18,605 bases of DNA, taken from Neolecta irregularis DAH-3 (taxonomy: Eukaryota; Ascomycota; Neolectomycetes; Neolectales; Neolectaceae). Both the position numbers and the translations under genes were made by a program. Under the pieces are notes generated by a model, which made no database searches, was not told where the DNA came from, and was given only the letters and a program-made list of their open reading frames with translations. Location of the stretch: contig LXFE01000663.1 of assembly GCA_001929475.1 (NCBI GenBank), positions 1 to 18,605 of the forward strand, read 5' to 3'. Below, in pieces: positions 1 through 8,731 of the stretch (its first letter is position 1; every line of letters starts with the position of its first letter).

Positions 1-60
1 CCCCCCGCCTGCCCCGCCCGCCGGAGGATCTCCGGCAGGCGGGTCAAATTTTTCCGGCGG
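1..60. repeat. GC-rich nested palindrome, truncated at window edge
   Basis: Bases 4-13 (CCCGCCTGCC) pair perfectly with 34-43 (GGCAGGCGGG), and inside them CCGGAG (21-26) pairs with CTCCGG (30-35), so this can fold as a strong hairpin. It continues into an AT-rich flank through a TTTTTCCGGC motif that recurs near 546 in the second GC-rich patch. Similar CCGCC/GGCGG patches occur near 481-570, 1066-1136, 4955-5057 and 18356-18416, so I read it as a member of a dispersed repeat family, possibly derived from hAT transposon ends. The left boundary is outside the window. Confidence 0.6.
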
Positions 61-480
61 CTGGTCTTTTTTGACAATTTATATATGTGCAATACAATCT
101 TCACTAAATAACCAAAACTGCTAACATAAAATGATTTCTATCTGGTCATTTCTTTTATTGGTGAAGTATGCTGCACATACAAATGCTGATCACTGTGTCA
201 CATGAGACAAATCTTGCGAGCCTAACTTTGAGCAAATTGCAATCAATTCACAGTTCAACAACCAACCAATGTATTCAAACAAAACAAACACTATCGAGAT
301 CAGAATTTTAAAGGCAAAACTAATGGTCTGCCAACAAATTCAATACAAGAAAGTCAAAGGGGGACATTTAAAGAAGCATCACATGGAGGAAACTACCAAA
401 CCGCCGTACAACCTAACAGCCTCCCAGAACATTCTCCAGATGGTTGGTTGGATCTCTTGGTGAAGGCGGGAGACATAAAC
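61..480. other. AT-rich stretch without a recognisable gene
   Basis: Only short open frames are present here and none has a recognisable motif or splice partner. No RNA gene or repeat boundary could be seen. Confidence 0.5.
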
Positions 481-570
481 ATCTGGTCTGAGAGGCCCTA
501 CCCGCCAGAGAGGTTCCGGCGGGCGCACAGTTTAGATTTTTCCGGCAGGCGGCCTGCATCCTAATCCTCC
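481..570. repeat. GC-rich palindromic patch, second copy
   Basis: This patch carries CCCGCCAGAG followed by TTCCGGCGGGCG and then TTTTTCCGGCAGGCGG, the last shared almost exactly with the first patch near position 50. It is embedded in AT-rich DNA and looks like another member of the same dispersed family. Boundaries are approximate. Confidence 0.5.
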
Positions 571-580
571 CACATTGTTG

Positions 581-672
581 CGGATGGACCATGGACTTAA
601 TCCAGTCCATTAACAGTCCATGGATAAAGTCCATGAACTGGACTATGGATAAAGCCCGGCCCATGGTCCGTG
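581..672. repeat. CATGG/CCATG palindrome cluster
   Basis: The segment opens with GGACCATGG (586-594) and closes with its reverse complement CCATGGTCC (661-669). Between them, variants of GTCCATGGA and ATGGATAAAG recur several times in both orientations. Arrays of short palindromic words like this are common in the subterminal regions of hAT elements, where transposase binds; that link is inference, supported by the hAT remnant about 650 bp downstream. Confidence 0.55.
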
Positions 673-796
673 GGCCTAATGGGTCATATCACGTGATATT
701 AGATTGTAGGGATTAATCGCGTCTATCAGTGACATGGAAAAGGCTCTGCTTGCTGCCTCTTACTCCCCTACTCGCTTCCTCTCACTCCCCTGCCCA

Positions 797-1070
797 TTAT
801 CGCCTGCCCTCCTCGCCCGTTACTGCCCGCCCTCCTCGCCCTTTATCACCCCACCCTCTCGCCCGTTATCGCCTGCCCTTCTCGTCTGTTATCGCCTGCC
901 CTCCTTGCCTGCTATCGACCCGCTCACCTCGCCCGTTACTGCTCCCCCTCCTCGCTCTTTACCGCCCGCCCTCTCGCCCGTTATCGCCTGCCCTTCTCGT
1001 CCGTAATCGCCCGTTATCGCCTGCCCTCCTTGCCTCCTATCGCCCCGCCCACCTCACCCATTACTACTCC
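797..1070 (+). repeat. C-rich minisatellite, about 23-bp unit
   Basis: About twelve imperfect head-to-tail copies of a 22-24 bp unit of the type TTATCGCCTGCCCTCCTCGC are visible, each starting with TTAT, TTAC, TTTA or CTAT and continuing as a C/T-only stretch ending GCCC(G). Most differences between copies are C/T transitions. The + strand carries almost no G except in the GCC steps. The long Pro/Leu/Arg-rich open frames across it are a by-product of the repeat and I do not consider them genes. Confidence 0.8.
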
Positions 1071-1136
1071 GGGCGGGTGGGCGATCTTCCACCCGCTCGC
1101 CGGTGGTCCGCTAGGCGGGCAGTGTGGACACACTGG
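1066..1136. repeat. GC-rich patch ending in a near-palindromic CAGTGTG...CACACTG motif
   Basis: A GGGCGGGTGGGCGATC / CCACCCGCTCGCC hairpin-like block is followed by CAGTGTGGACACACTGG at about 1120-1136, which is nearly self-complementary. The same GGACACACTGG string terminates the small element at 18356-18416. CAGTG is a plausible hAT-type terminus, and the hAT coding remnant begins about 100 bp further on, so this may be one end of that element. The other end is not identified. Confidence 0.45.
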
Positions 1137-1233
1137 ATTTTTAGTGTTGATACAACTGGGTCTCACCATATTGTAAGCATTGCAGCGTATAAGCTAAATA
1201 TAAAAGAAAAGATATATTAACATACATATTAAA

Positions 1234-1386
1234 TTACCAATTCACAAAGTCATTCCGACCCCAGCGTCGCTGGCACTGGGCTGCTGCAATAATATCTGGT
1301 TGAAGTTTAGATCGACGAGGCTCAAACATATCACCTGCCTCACTAAATGCTCTTCCACAATTAGCACTTGATACTGGCAGTGTTTG
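1234..1386 (-). pseudogene. hAT transposase C-terminal dimerisation-domain remnant
   Basis: The minus-strand frame reads LQTLPVSSANCGRAFSEAGD and then FEPRRSKLQP, ending at a stop codon at 1234. This matches the hAT-family C-terminal dimerisation motif (Pro-x-Ser-Ala-x-Cys/Ser-Glu-Arg-x-Phe-Ser ... Arg-x-x-Leu). Only about 48 residues of a protein normally several hundred long remain. The expected Glu of the Glu-Arg-x-Phe-Ser motif is Gly here. Upstream (higher coordinates) the coding sequence is cut off near 1386 by a GGGCCATGGGCC palindrome and a C-rich tract. It is a dead fragment. The open frame begins with an ATG at 1419, but the residues before LQTLPVSS come from repeat DNA. Confidence 0.85.
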
Positions 1387-1415
1387 CAATGGGCCATGGG
1401 CCGAAACGGGCCTTT

Positions 1416-1745
1416 TCACGTGATATTAATAATACTACCATGTCTCCTCCCTAACCGCCTTCCTACCGGCTTCGCCTGCCCGCCTTGCCAGTCCATCTCG
1501 CCAGCCTCTTCCACCTCACCCTCCTCGCGCTCCTCTCCAGCCTTGTGTGCCTGTCTTGCCCACCTCGCCTGCCTCACGCGCCTCTCCCGCCTCACGCACC
1601 CATCTCTCCCGCCTCGTGCTCCCATCTCGCGCTCCAATCTTGCCCGACTCGCGCACCTCTCCCACCCTACGCGCCTGCCTCACGCTCCTGTCTAGCACGC
1701 CTGTTTGGCCCACCTGCCTTGCCCACCTTGCCCACCCGCCTGTCA
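1416..1745 (+). repeat. Second repeat module: CACGTG box plus polypyrimidine tract
   Basis: TCACGTGATATTA at 1416-1428 is an exact 13-bp copy of 689-701. In both places it follows a GGCC(C)ATGG palindrome and precedes a long C/T-rich tract, so the module at about 650-1070 and this one appear to be copies of one structure. The tract here is made of degenerate units such as CTCCCGCCTCACG, CACCCATCT and CGCCTGCC. Open frames on both strands (Ser/Pro/Leu-rich and Arg/Gly/Glu-rich) are repeat artefacts. Confidence 0.6.
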
Positions 1746-1879
1746 GTTTCCTTGCCAATATTTAGATAGATATAAAGAATTATTTACATAATATAGAAAT
1801 TAATTTTTACTTGCCTTTTAACATATTCCTGCCCTGCCCATCTCTGCACTGCATGCCACCACCCAAATTGGCCGTCGTT

Positions 1880-2110
1880 TGTACTCTAGCGTGTTTGGAG
1901 TGGGTTATACCCTTGGGCAGAGCTTACCATTACGGAAGGAAGGCTTGCAATAATATTGCGGCATTTTAATAGTATTATATGAAGTAGATAGGGTTAAGCT
2001 AAGTTCAGTCCCTTAGGCTAGGTATGTCCGCGGGGAAGTTCAGTTACTTAGGCTAGTATAATAAAATCTGGTCTTATTCGAACTCGAGCTTCAACACTTA
2101 CAAGGTTTCA
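1880..2110. mobile_element. Possible degenerate solo LTR
   Basis: The segment starts TGTACTC and ends GTTTCA, flanked by TCGTT (1875-1879) and TTGTT (2111-2115), a 4/5 match to a target duplication. It contains a 21-bp direct repeat (2001-2021 and 2036-2056, two mismatches, beginning AAGTTCAGT and ending CTTAGGCTAG) and a TATAATAAAA box, an arrangement seen in LTRs. No second copy lies in the window to confirm the ends, so this is tentative; the repeat pair itself is certain. Confidence 0.25.
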
Positions 2111-2179
2111 TTGTTGCCTTGAAAGCCTTGTAGTGGTAATTTTGGTGAATCACCGTGCAGTCTATCAGAGGTTTCGTCA

Positions 2180-2760
2180 TCAGATCCTTGAATTCGCAAA
2201 GGGCAAGCGGGGTCTACTATCATCAGTATAGAGTTGATGCATCAGGTGGTCACTTTCAGTCTCAATACCTTGAGATGGGGGATCACATAGATTCGAAACG
2301 AATATTCCAACCATTTTGCAATTCCTCCCGATATTATCCAAGTCTCCTAAAGAGCGGATTTTTTTCCCAACCTTTTCTTGACAAATATAGAATTTGCGAT
2401 TCTGGTTTCCTTCAAAGGTGGTTACTCCGAGCTCCCCAAGATGGTTAAATTGAAATGCATCTGCTTCTAGATATTTTGTGGTGAGAGCTAGGTCTCCGGT
2501 AGGAGTGATTCGTACACATGCTTGAATCCTATTGCAAAGGTTGTTTTCTTTCAAAAAGAAAGTACTTGGAATGACATCAATGACGATTGACGAATCAACG
2601 CAATTCAAATAATGAGGAGGCCAATTAACGGCACTATTGTAGACAACTTCCAAGGCTAAAGTGAGATCTCAAAATTTAAATATAAATGCTTACTTAATGA
2701 CATTATTCCAACAACAATTGCAAAGAGCTTTGTGAGAAGCGCAATTCTCATTAGATCCAT
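2180..2760 (-). CDS. Small secreted cysteine-containing protein, effector-like (unrecognised family)
   Basis: Two exons, 2760-2694 and 2655-2180, joined across a 38-nt phase-1 intron (GTAAGC...TTTAG), give about 180 residues. Exon 1 encodes a basic residue followed by a hydrophobic run (RIALLTKLFAIVVGIMSL), a clear signal-peptide pattern, so the product is probably secreted. An in-frame ATG at 2781 would add seven residues; I prefer 2760 because it gives a more typical signal peptide. The mature part has six cysteines (in NCVD, LCNR, ACVR, ICQE, NCKM and LCDP), compatible with three disulphides. No known domain is recognised. A broken paralogue lies at 17550-18161, with the shared stretch NRKFYxCQExxG and the same intron position. 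A role in host interaction is inference only from size, signal peptide, cysteines, repeat-rich setting and duplication. Confidence 0.7.
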
Positions 2761-2781
2761 GCGCTTTGAGAGAAATCCCAT

Positions 2782-3262
2782 CACCTTTTATGATATTTCA
2801 GTTGGGTTGTCTCAGTGTATCAAAATGGGTATACCGCTGTCTTGAGATATATTTGGCCGAGCTGTGAGTGGAAATGTCTACTCGGAAAGTAAATAGCATC
2901 TTCGAGATTGTATATGTCTTGAATCCCACATCATCCATTCTGTGATTTTATTTTGATTCCTGTGTGTCATATATCATTAGAAACGGGTTCTTTACAAAAT
3001 TAGGAGTCTTCATCGTCGCTTCACAATCTAACCCCCGTCATTATACTAACCGTCTAGTTTCTAGGTTAAAGACTACAGGAAATTCATATTTTCAGTCATA
3101 TGCCCCATTGGGCGATCAATTTCTCATAAAAGTACTGGCCATGGTTTTAATGTTAGAATTTCAAAATTTCGCGTAGGTGGTGCTAGTACACTTAATCAAC
3201 TGATTATAACTCGGAGGGTCGTAAGTGATAGAGTTGAGATGCAGACAACAAATATTACGCGA
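2782..3262. other. Intergenic, no gene seen
   Basis: AT-rich sequence upstream of the secreted-protein gene. The only open frame of note (2964-3176, plus) has no recognisable motif and no splice partner, so I leave it out. Confidence 0.5.
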
Positions 3263-3482
3263 GCGTTCGGTGGGCGCCACATTTCATGGAATTTTCCAAT
3301 TCTTCAAATTCCAATTTTAAGCGAAATTTCATGCAATTTGCCAATTCATAGAATCCAATTTTAAATCGAATTCCAATTTTAAATTGCCAATTCATAGAAT
3401 CCCATTTTAAATCGAATTCCAATTTTTAAATTGGAATTTGAAGAATTGAAAAATTCCATGAAATTTGGCGCCCACCGAACGC
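3263..3482. mobile_element. 220-bp MITE-like element with long terminal inverted repeats
   Basis: The left arm, starting GCGTTCGGTGGGCGCCA at 3263, is matched by the right arm ending in its reverse complement at 3482. About 55 bp of each arm pair with only about two mismatches. The interior is AT-rich and contains a 46-bp tandem duplication (3340-3385 and 3386-3432, starting GCCAATTCATAGAAT). There is no coding capacity. I could not find a convincing target-site duplication in the flanks, so the superfamily is not assigned. Confidence 0.85.
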
Positions 3483-3786
3483 ACCATAATATATCTCTTG
3501 CTCAACGGGCTTGCTACAAGTAGGCGGTTGCGGAAGATACCATTACTTTAGGATAATGAGAATCAAAATATTGTTACCAACTTCACCAAAATCTTTTGGG
3601 ATGAAAAGAAATCACCTTTCAATAATTTTAATCTTTGAAACCTAACGGTGGTTAGTTACAGATATACAATGGTTATATACATACAATACAGGCCAAGAGA
3701 ATGGTGAAACCCTTTTACACCTAGCGGAGTGCTGAAAATGTGTTTTCCTAACCCAATGATAGTTCTGACCGAACTGAGCTTAAACG

Positions 3787-4947
3787 TTAACCTGTGGAGG
3801 AACTCGTATCTCCACTACTTCCAATGTCTTCATCTTCATCCATAGCATCAAGGACCAAGTCCAAATCGTTATCAATCTTCCACGCCTTTGTTTTCATACT
3901 AGCTTTAGCTCTGATTCCAACACCTCGTATTAGGTCAATCCAAGATAGTGAAGAACTACAGCCAGGACAGAAGCCGATAATTGGTAATAGAGATTTGCTT
4001 TTGTCAAGGAAGATCGCAGCAAGGCAACGGACGTGTGCGAGATGAGTACACGGTCCTGAAGTACATAGTATTATGTTTTCGTGTGGCGACGTTAGAGTTT
4101 GTAATAACTTTGCGGAGAAAGGTTTTAAGCATATTGAGCAAATCTTTCCTTCAATTCCGTTATCAAAAATCTTTTCAGCCTTTTCGAGATGATCTGTAGT
4201 GAACTTTGCTATTTGGTCAACCGCAGATCTAACAAGTAGTTGCACTTGCGAGGAGATCGATCCCCTGTACCCCACCAAATTCATCTGGCTTATAAATAAG
4301 GCGCTTTGTTTTTGAAACTGGGCTTCCAGGCAATGGAGTTTTCTCTCTTATTTTCCCTGGTCTAAGGGGGATTTCATGTGCCGGAGACCCTTCCTTGGTC
4401 TCAACTGTCCTTTTTCTTGGATCTAATTCGAGAGTAATATGAGCAGGTAACCCTCCGGAAGCCTTGTCGAGGATCTGTTTCCAAATGATCCAAACTTCTT
4501 GTGAAAATATTTTCATTTTCAGAGGCCACCCACTCCAAGCATCAGATGTCAACATAGCAAATACATTCTGAGCGCTTTTTTTAAGGTCAAATCGAGGACT
4601 CGAAGCGCGCTTTCTAGCTGATTTAGAACCGCGAATTATCGATCTTGTTTCCGACGGTAACCGAAGTGTTTTATGAGGATGTTGCCAGGCCCATTCAAAC
4701 TGCAAAGCCGCAAGCTTTGAGGGAAAGCCATACACTATCATGGTCATATCCCATGGTCTTCTTTTGCTTGTTTTGGAAGCACCAGAGGATATTAGTCCGT
4801 TGTGTTGCCGGAGACGCTTAAACGTTAATTGGTTGTTATTGCTAAGAGATATACGCGTATTGGATTTGGAGTTGAACCTATATAGACTGACTTTGGAAAT
4901 GAGAGGGATTTGAGGAGATAGCAGGCGTAAAAAGACGGGACGTCCAT
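3787..4947 (-). CDS. SLX1: Slx1, catalytic subunit of the Slx1-Slx4 structure-specific endonuclease
   Basis: Three exons (4947-4855, 4816-4246, 4208-3787), with introns of 38 and 37 nt, give 361 residues. Slx1 with Slx4 cuts branched DNA such as Holliday junctions and 5' flaps in the nucleus. The N-terminal GIY-YIG nuclease domain reads FYACYLL ... [17 protein letters not shown], with the conserved Arg in RRLRQHN and the catalytic Glu at about residue 72 in LQFEWAWQ. The C-terminal RING/PHD-like zinc domain starts with CSIC (about 245-248) and continues through [14 protein letters not shown] to CPGC. The first intron joint restores NPIR-RLRQHN; the second (donor 4245, acceptor 4209, phase 1) restores [19 protein letters not shown], which without splicing looks like a frameshift. 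The start codon lies only about 10 bp from a GC-rich repeat patch. Confidence 0.93.
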
Positions 4948-4954
4948 TGGGGCA

Positions 4955-5057
4955 GCCTCGCGGCGGTTAGGCGGATTACTAAGCCGCCCGGCTGCCGAAG
5001 AGGTCTGAACCGCCCGCCCTCTCCGGCAGGCGGTTGGGCAGTTGGGCGGGTCGGATA
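4955..5057. repeat. GC-rich palindromic patch directly upstream of SLX1
   Basis: About 100 bp of CCGCC/GGCGG-rich DNA, including CCGCCCGCCCTCTCCGGCAG and GGCGGTTGGGCAGTTGGGCG, sits between the SLX1 start codon and AT-rich promoter DNA. It resembles the patches at 1-60, 481-570 and 18356-18416. The patch must lie in the SLX1 leader or core promoter. Boundaries are approximate. Confidence 0.55.
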
Positions 5058-6170
5058 GAAGGAACAGAGGGATAAAGTGTATAGTGTAGTATATTGTTTC
5101 AAAACTGGTGATAAGTATAAACATATATGCTAACTGCATTTCTACTTCTATTATTCTATTATGCCATTCTAATGTTGTTGTTTTTGCCCTTTGGTTAATT
5201 AAAGGCCTTTCCACGAGGAGAAATAATAGCAACTGAAGAAATGGCCAGAGAGAAATCAATTTATCTTGGCAATTTTTGTTATTTAGTGAATGCAGGACAG
5301 CTTGTCCATTCATTTCACTTAGCAGACAAACAACCCGAACCGACAACTTTCTGTTAATTCGGAAATGTCTGTCAAAATCCACAATTAGACTCTCTGCTCC
5401 GACCTTTGAATTTTGGGCAGAATGATCCGAAACAAAAGTCTTTCGCTAATCTCGTATCTCCGTTATTCGCAGTTGCTGCCTTGATTACTTGATACATGTT
5501 CAAGACAATTGAAGAAAACAGAAAGCATACAGGTACAAAGACTAAGTTTATGTCTTGTATGAGGGGCATGTTCTACGTAACATTGATGCTGGCTGATACT
5601 TGTAGGAAACTCAACTCGTTGATGAAATCTACTTTCATTTCCCAAAGGGATTTTCCATGTCGAAAAGTTGAAATAAGGAGTTAGCTTTTACTTCTAATTA
5701 TTGAGCCTTCTGGGGGTGCTCGCGCCAATTAGGACACGGATTGAACAGCGACCTATGTTGGGATTCCAGCGAATCAAGATCTGCAATCATACCTGATTGA
5801 CCTCGAGCTTGATATATGTATTGGACCAATACTCATAGTCACCAGGCGCTTCTATTTACCCCTTTATTGTCGTATTGGCTGGATGCTGGATAGTCGAGAT
5901 CACGGCGACTGGGTTATGCTGATAGTTTAGGCAATAGTCAATCAGCTAGTGACACACTCCATAGTTCCACTTTTGCCACGTTTGTGCAGTGTCATTGTCT
6001 CCACTGGTTCGAGTCACATAGCTTTTCTCCTCCTTTATCCTTTTACACGGTCTCTTCTGGCCGAAGGCCGGTCTCGGTGGCCCGAAATTCTTACACGCAC
6101 CCCATCGATCTTGCTTGCACGACAAACCGTTCTAGCATTTCAAGTTCAGTCTTGTTATAATTCCGAAATC
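5058..6170. other. Divergent intergenic region
   Basis: This lies between SLX1 (minus) and the next gene (plus) and should hold both promoters. The minus-strand frame at 4825-5382 is only the upstream extension of SLX1 exon 1. The plus frame that continues into the next gene is open from 5949, so its true start could be further upstream than chosen. No RNA gene was found. Confidence 0.5.
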
Positions 6171-7096
6171 ATGGCAGAGCTTCAGAATTCTTGCAGGTTG
6201 TGGAAATGGAAACTTGATAGAGGCAAAACTTGGGCCGTTTTCCCAGGCTTTTATAAGACTTCGATATCTTCCTCTGAAACAATCCCACGAGTACCCATGA
6301 CAGATATAGCTGAATCAGGGAGTCGGTCTAGATATCCAGCGATTCCTCCGCGGTCTTCTTCGTTATCGCGAGTCCCTCGCCTTTTTAATAATAGATATAT
6401 GTCTTCTCCATCATCTTCCTTGAGATCGATGAGTTTGGCTTCAACTGGCACTTCACTGTGTAGCGACTGTGAAGTACATCACAAGAATAACGGCACGTCC
6501 ATGGTTCGAACCATGTACCATACCGATCTGACAGACATTACCAGACTCCCTCGCCTCCCCCACAAAAACTTCGTCGACGGTTTACTGATCTTCCGAGAAT
6601 CGAGACAAAGATTCCCAGTTCACTAGGTCTTAATGACCGGATGTTAAAGAGGAATTCATCGAGGGCCTCGCCCTCTCCACGGCGTGAAGTATCGCCCATG
6701 AAGTCATTGGTACGAAGCCGAGCCCCGAGTTCGCAGATCTTTGAAAGAGATGTTGCATATCAACAACCAATGTCTTTCGTTCCTCGACCAGATCTCAAAC
6801 GAGCTGTAAGCATGCCGGTCCAGCCAACTCAGCCGACTATATCTTACCATCCGCCAAAACTATCACTGAGAGCGCTTCCACAAATGTCCTCGACGATTGT
6901 CTCTGCAGCAGCTGTACGAGCTGCAACGGACGAGCTATTCAAGGAAGCGGAAGAAGTGCTTAAGAAAATAGCTGGGGAAGCCAGAATCATCAGAGCCAAG
7001 GTTAAAACACTGAATCAGCACGAATCAGCACACGCCACTTCAGGTTTTAGGAGATTATGGAGAGTCACCGTTGCAGCATTTCTACGACCTTCGTAA
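6171..7096 (+). CDS. Unrecognised Ser/Arg/Pro-rich protein with C-terminal helical segment
   Basis: The best model joins 6171-6503 to 6545-7096 across a 41-nt intron (GTTCGA...CCAG, phase 0), giving about 294 residues. The product is low-complexity and basic, with many Ser-Pro and Arg-Ser steps (for example SSRASPSPRREVSP), then an Ala/Lys/Glu-rich stretch (AAVRAATDELFKEAEEVLKK) predicted to be helical, possibly coiled coil. The second exon has clear coding periodicity at its end. The N-terminus is uncertain: 5949, 6171 and 6297 (MTDIAESG) are all in-frame starts. I do not recognise the family. The disordered, Ser/Arg-rich composition would suit a regulated scaffold or nuclear protein, but that is only a guess. 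Confidence 0.55.
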
Positions 7097-7294
7097 ATGT
7101 TCATCTCTTCATGCCTATGCATTTCATTTTCCCAATAACTTTTATTGTAGATGTAAACGGAGTTTGCGATGTCGATGGTAACGAGAACTTTTATTTTGTA
7201 TTCTTTCTACAGGACACAGTTAGTACAGAAATACAGATGACTTTCATGACATGATACTTGCTGGGTCTCACGCTAACCTCTCGAAAATTAAACG

Positions 7295-8052
7295 ATGTCC
7301 ACACCTCTCGAATTAGTCAAACAAGGTGCTGAAGCCGTATATTCTTCGATTTTTAGGCGTAATTTCTGATATAAGCTTGCATTTAAGACTATTTTTCTCG
7401 AAGATTCCCTGCCAGCTTTACTCAAGCGACGCCCGAAAAAAGCCTGGAGACACCCTGTTCTCGACGCTCGTTTAACAAAACAACGTCTTCTTTCAGAATC
7501 GAGACTTTTACAACGGTGTAGATGCTCTGGAGTATTATGTCCAGCATTGTACGATGTTTCTCTGGAAACCGGAGAAATTTGGATGGAATGGGTCGACGGT
7601 TCATCAATTCGCGACATTTTGATGCGAGGCGAACAAATCCCAGAGTTAGGGAAAAAGATTGGAGAAATTATAGCAAGATTGCATTCGTTAGATGTAATCC
7701 ACGGGGATTTGACAACGAGTAATTTAATGTTGAACGAAAACGAAGATGTTGTGATTATTGATTTTGGATTGGGGAGTTCAAGTACGCAGGATGAAGACAA
7801 GGCGGTCGATTTATATGTCTTGGAGCGTGCCTTAAATAGTACACATCCTGGAAGTGAAGATATTGTATTATCTGAAATGTGAGTCAGCAATAATCGGCGT
7901 AGTTTGAGGAAATCCTTTCGATTTACGAAAGAGGATGGAAAGGAGGTCCAATGGTAAGGGAGAGACTAGAATCTGGTACCAATATCTCATTTATAAGAAT
8001 TTTAACCTCCTTAGTACGTTTGAGAGGAAGGAAACGGAGTATGGTTGGCTGA
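7295..8052 (+). CDS. BUD32: Bud32/PRPK, atypical kinase of the KEOPS complex
   Basis: Four exons (7295-7336, 7376-7864, 7903-7975, 8015-8052), with introns of 39, 38 and 39 nt, give 213 residues, the usual size for this minimal kinase. KEOPS makes the t6A modification on ANN-decoding tRNAs and also affects telomeres. Diagnostic segments are KQGAEA then LAFKTIFL (joint at intron 1), KRRPKKAWRHP with the ATP-site Lys, HGDLTTSN with the catalytic Asp (123-130), IDFGLGS (142-148), VDLYVLERALNSTHP and the invariant C-terminal tail RGRKRSMVG. Without intron 3 the tail would be missed, and unspliced frames stop early at 7369 and 7882. Nothing essential is missing. It lies about 200 bp downstream of the Ser/Arg-rich gene on the same strand. 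Confidence 0.95.
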
Positions 8053-8731
8053 AGATTCTCTTTCATGGTATTCCCAGGTCATCACAAACCCTTGGCAACG
8101 ATATGTTTGCCTTCTAGTTTCTATGTCGATTGCCCTTGGAATTGTAGCACTCTTCCACCCTTGTACCTCCTCTCCATGTTAAAACCTGTGATCTTCAAAC
8201 ACTGATTTTTCACTCGTTAGAAAAGGAAAATGAGACTATTCTCATGAGTCCACTTCATCGTAGAGTCAGATGCTCGTCATCTTGCTCTACTAACCTCGCT
8301 ATTAGTAGGAATGGTTGTTATTCTTACTAGATTTCCTCGACAATCCACTGGTGGAACACTTTTGAATTTGCGACTTAATTCTACGAATCAGAAAGTCTTT
8401 CGAACCCTGGGTGGCAAGATCCTGTCTATGATTTCTCATCGAAGCTTCCTGACCATACTCTTCTCGAGAGACTTGACATTCACTTACGGTCTCTGTAGGG
8501 ATCTATCAATCCATGTTCTATAGGACTCTCACTATTAAACATTGAAACCATTGAAGCAGTGGTATTAAGTAGGCACAGCTTTGATGTATTTGTTATCTAT
8601 ATTGCAGATATTATCAGTGACTACTACTTGTAACCATTTGTTGAAGCTCACGTAATTGGGGTCATTTCTGATGTCTGAAATAAAAAAAGATGAAAGAATT
8701 GTGTACAAAAGCACTGCTCACAGCAACGATT
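8053..8731 (+). other. Intergenic between BUD32 and the HAD gene
   Basis: A 70-codon plus-strand frame (8311-8523) is present but has no recognisable motif, good splice sites or support on either side. I see no tRNA or repeat. The last part presumably contains the promoter of the HAD gene. Confidence 0.45.

Noticed and set aside
729-1220. 163-codon Pro/Leu/Arg-rich open frame, and an overlapping 90-codon frame
   Set aside because: Both are produced by the C-rich minisatellite. Two overlapping frames are open for the same reason, and there is no non-repeat coding sequence.
1416-1769. Several open frames on both strands in the polypyrimidine tract
   Set aside because: Low-complexity repeat readings with no motif or splice context.
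4229-4284. Apparent frameshift in SLX1
   Set aside because: A 37-nt phase-1 intron (4245-4209) restores the conserved sequence without any indel.
5998-6020. GGTTCGAGTC resembling a tRNA B box
   Set aside because: The neighbouring bases cannot form a T-arm stem and no matching A box or acceptor stem is present.
6251-6451. Minus-strand acidic open frame opposite the Ser/Arg-rich gene
   Set aside because: Short, no splice continuation, and the plus-strand frame continues into a well-supported second exon; direction here is nonetheless not proven.
7370-7375. Early stop codon in the BUD32 reading frame
   Set aside because: It lies within a 39-nt intron whose removal gives the conserved GAEA-LAFKT joint.
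8311-8523. 70-codon plus-strand open frame between BUD32 and the HAD gene
   Set aside because: No motif, no codon bias apparent by eye and no splice partner; expected by chance.
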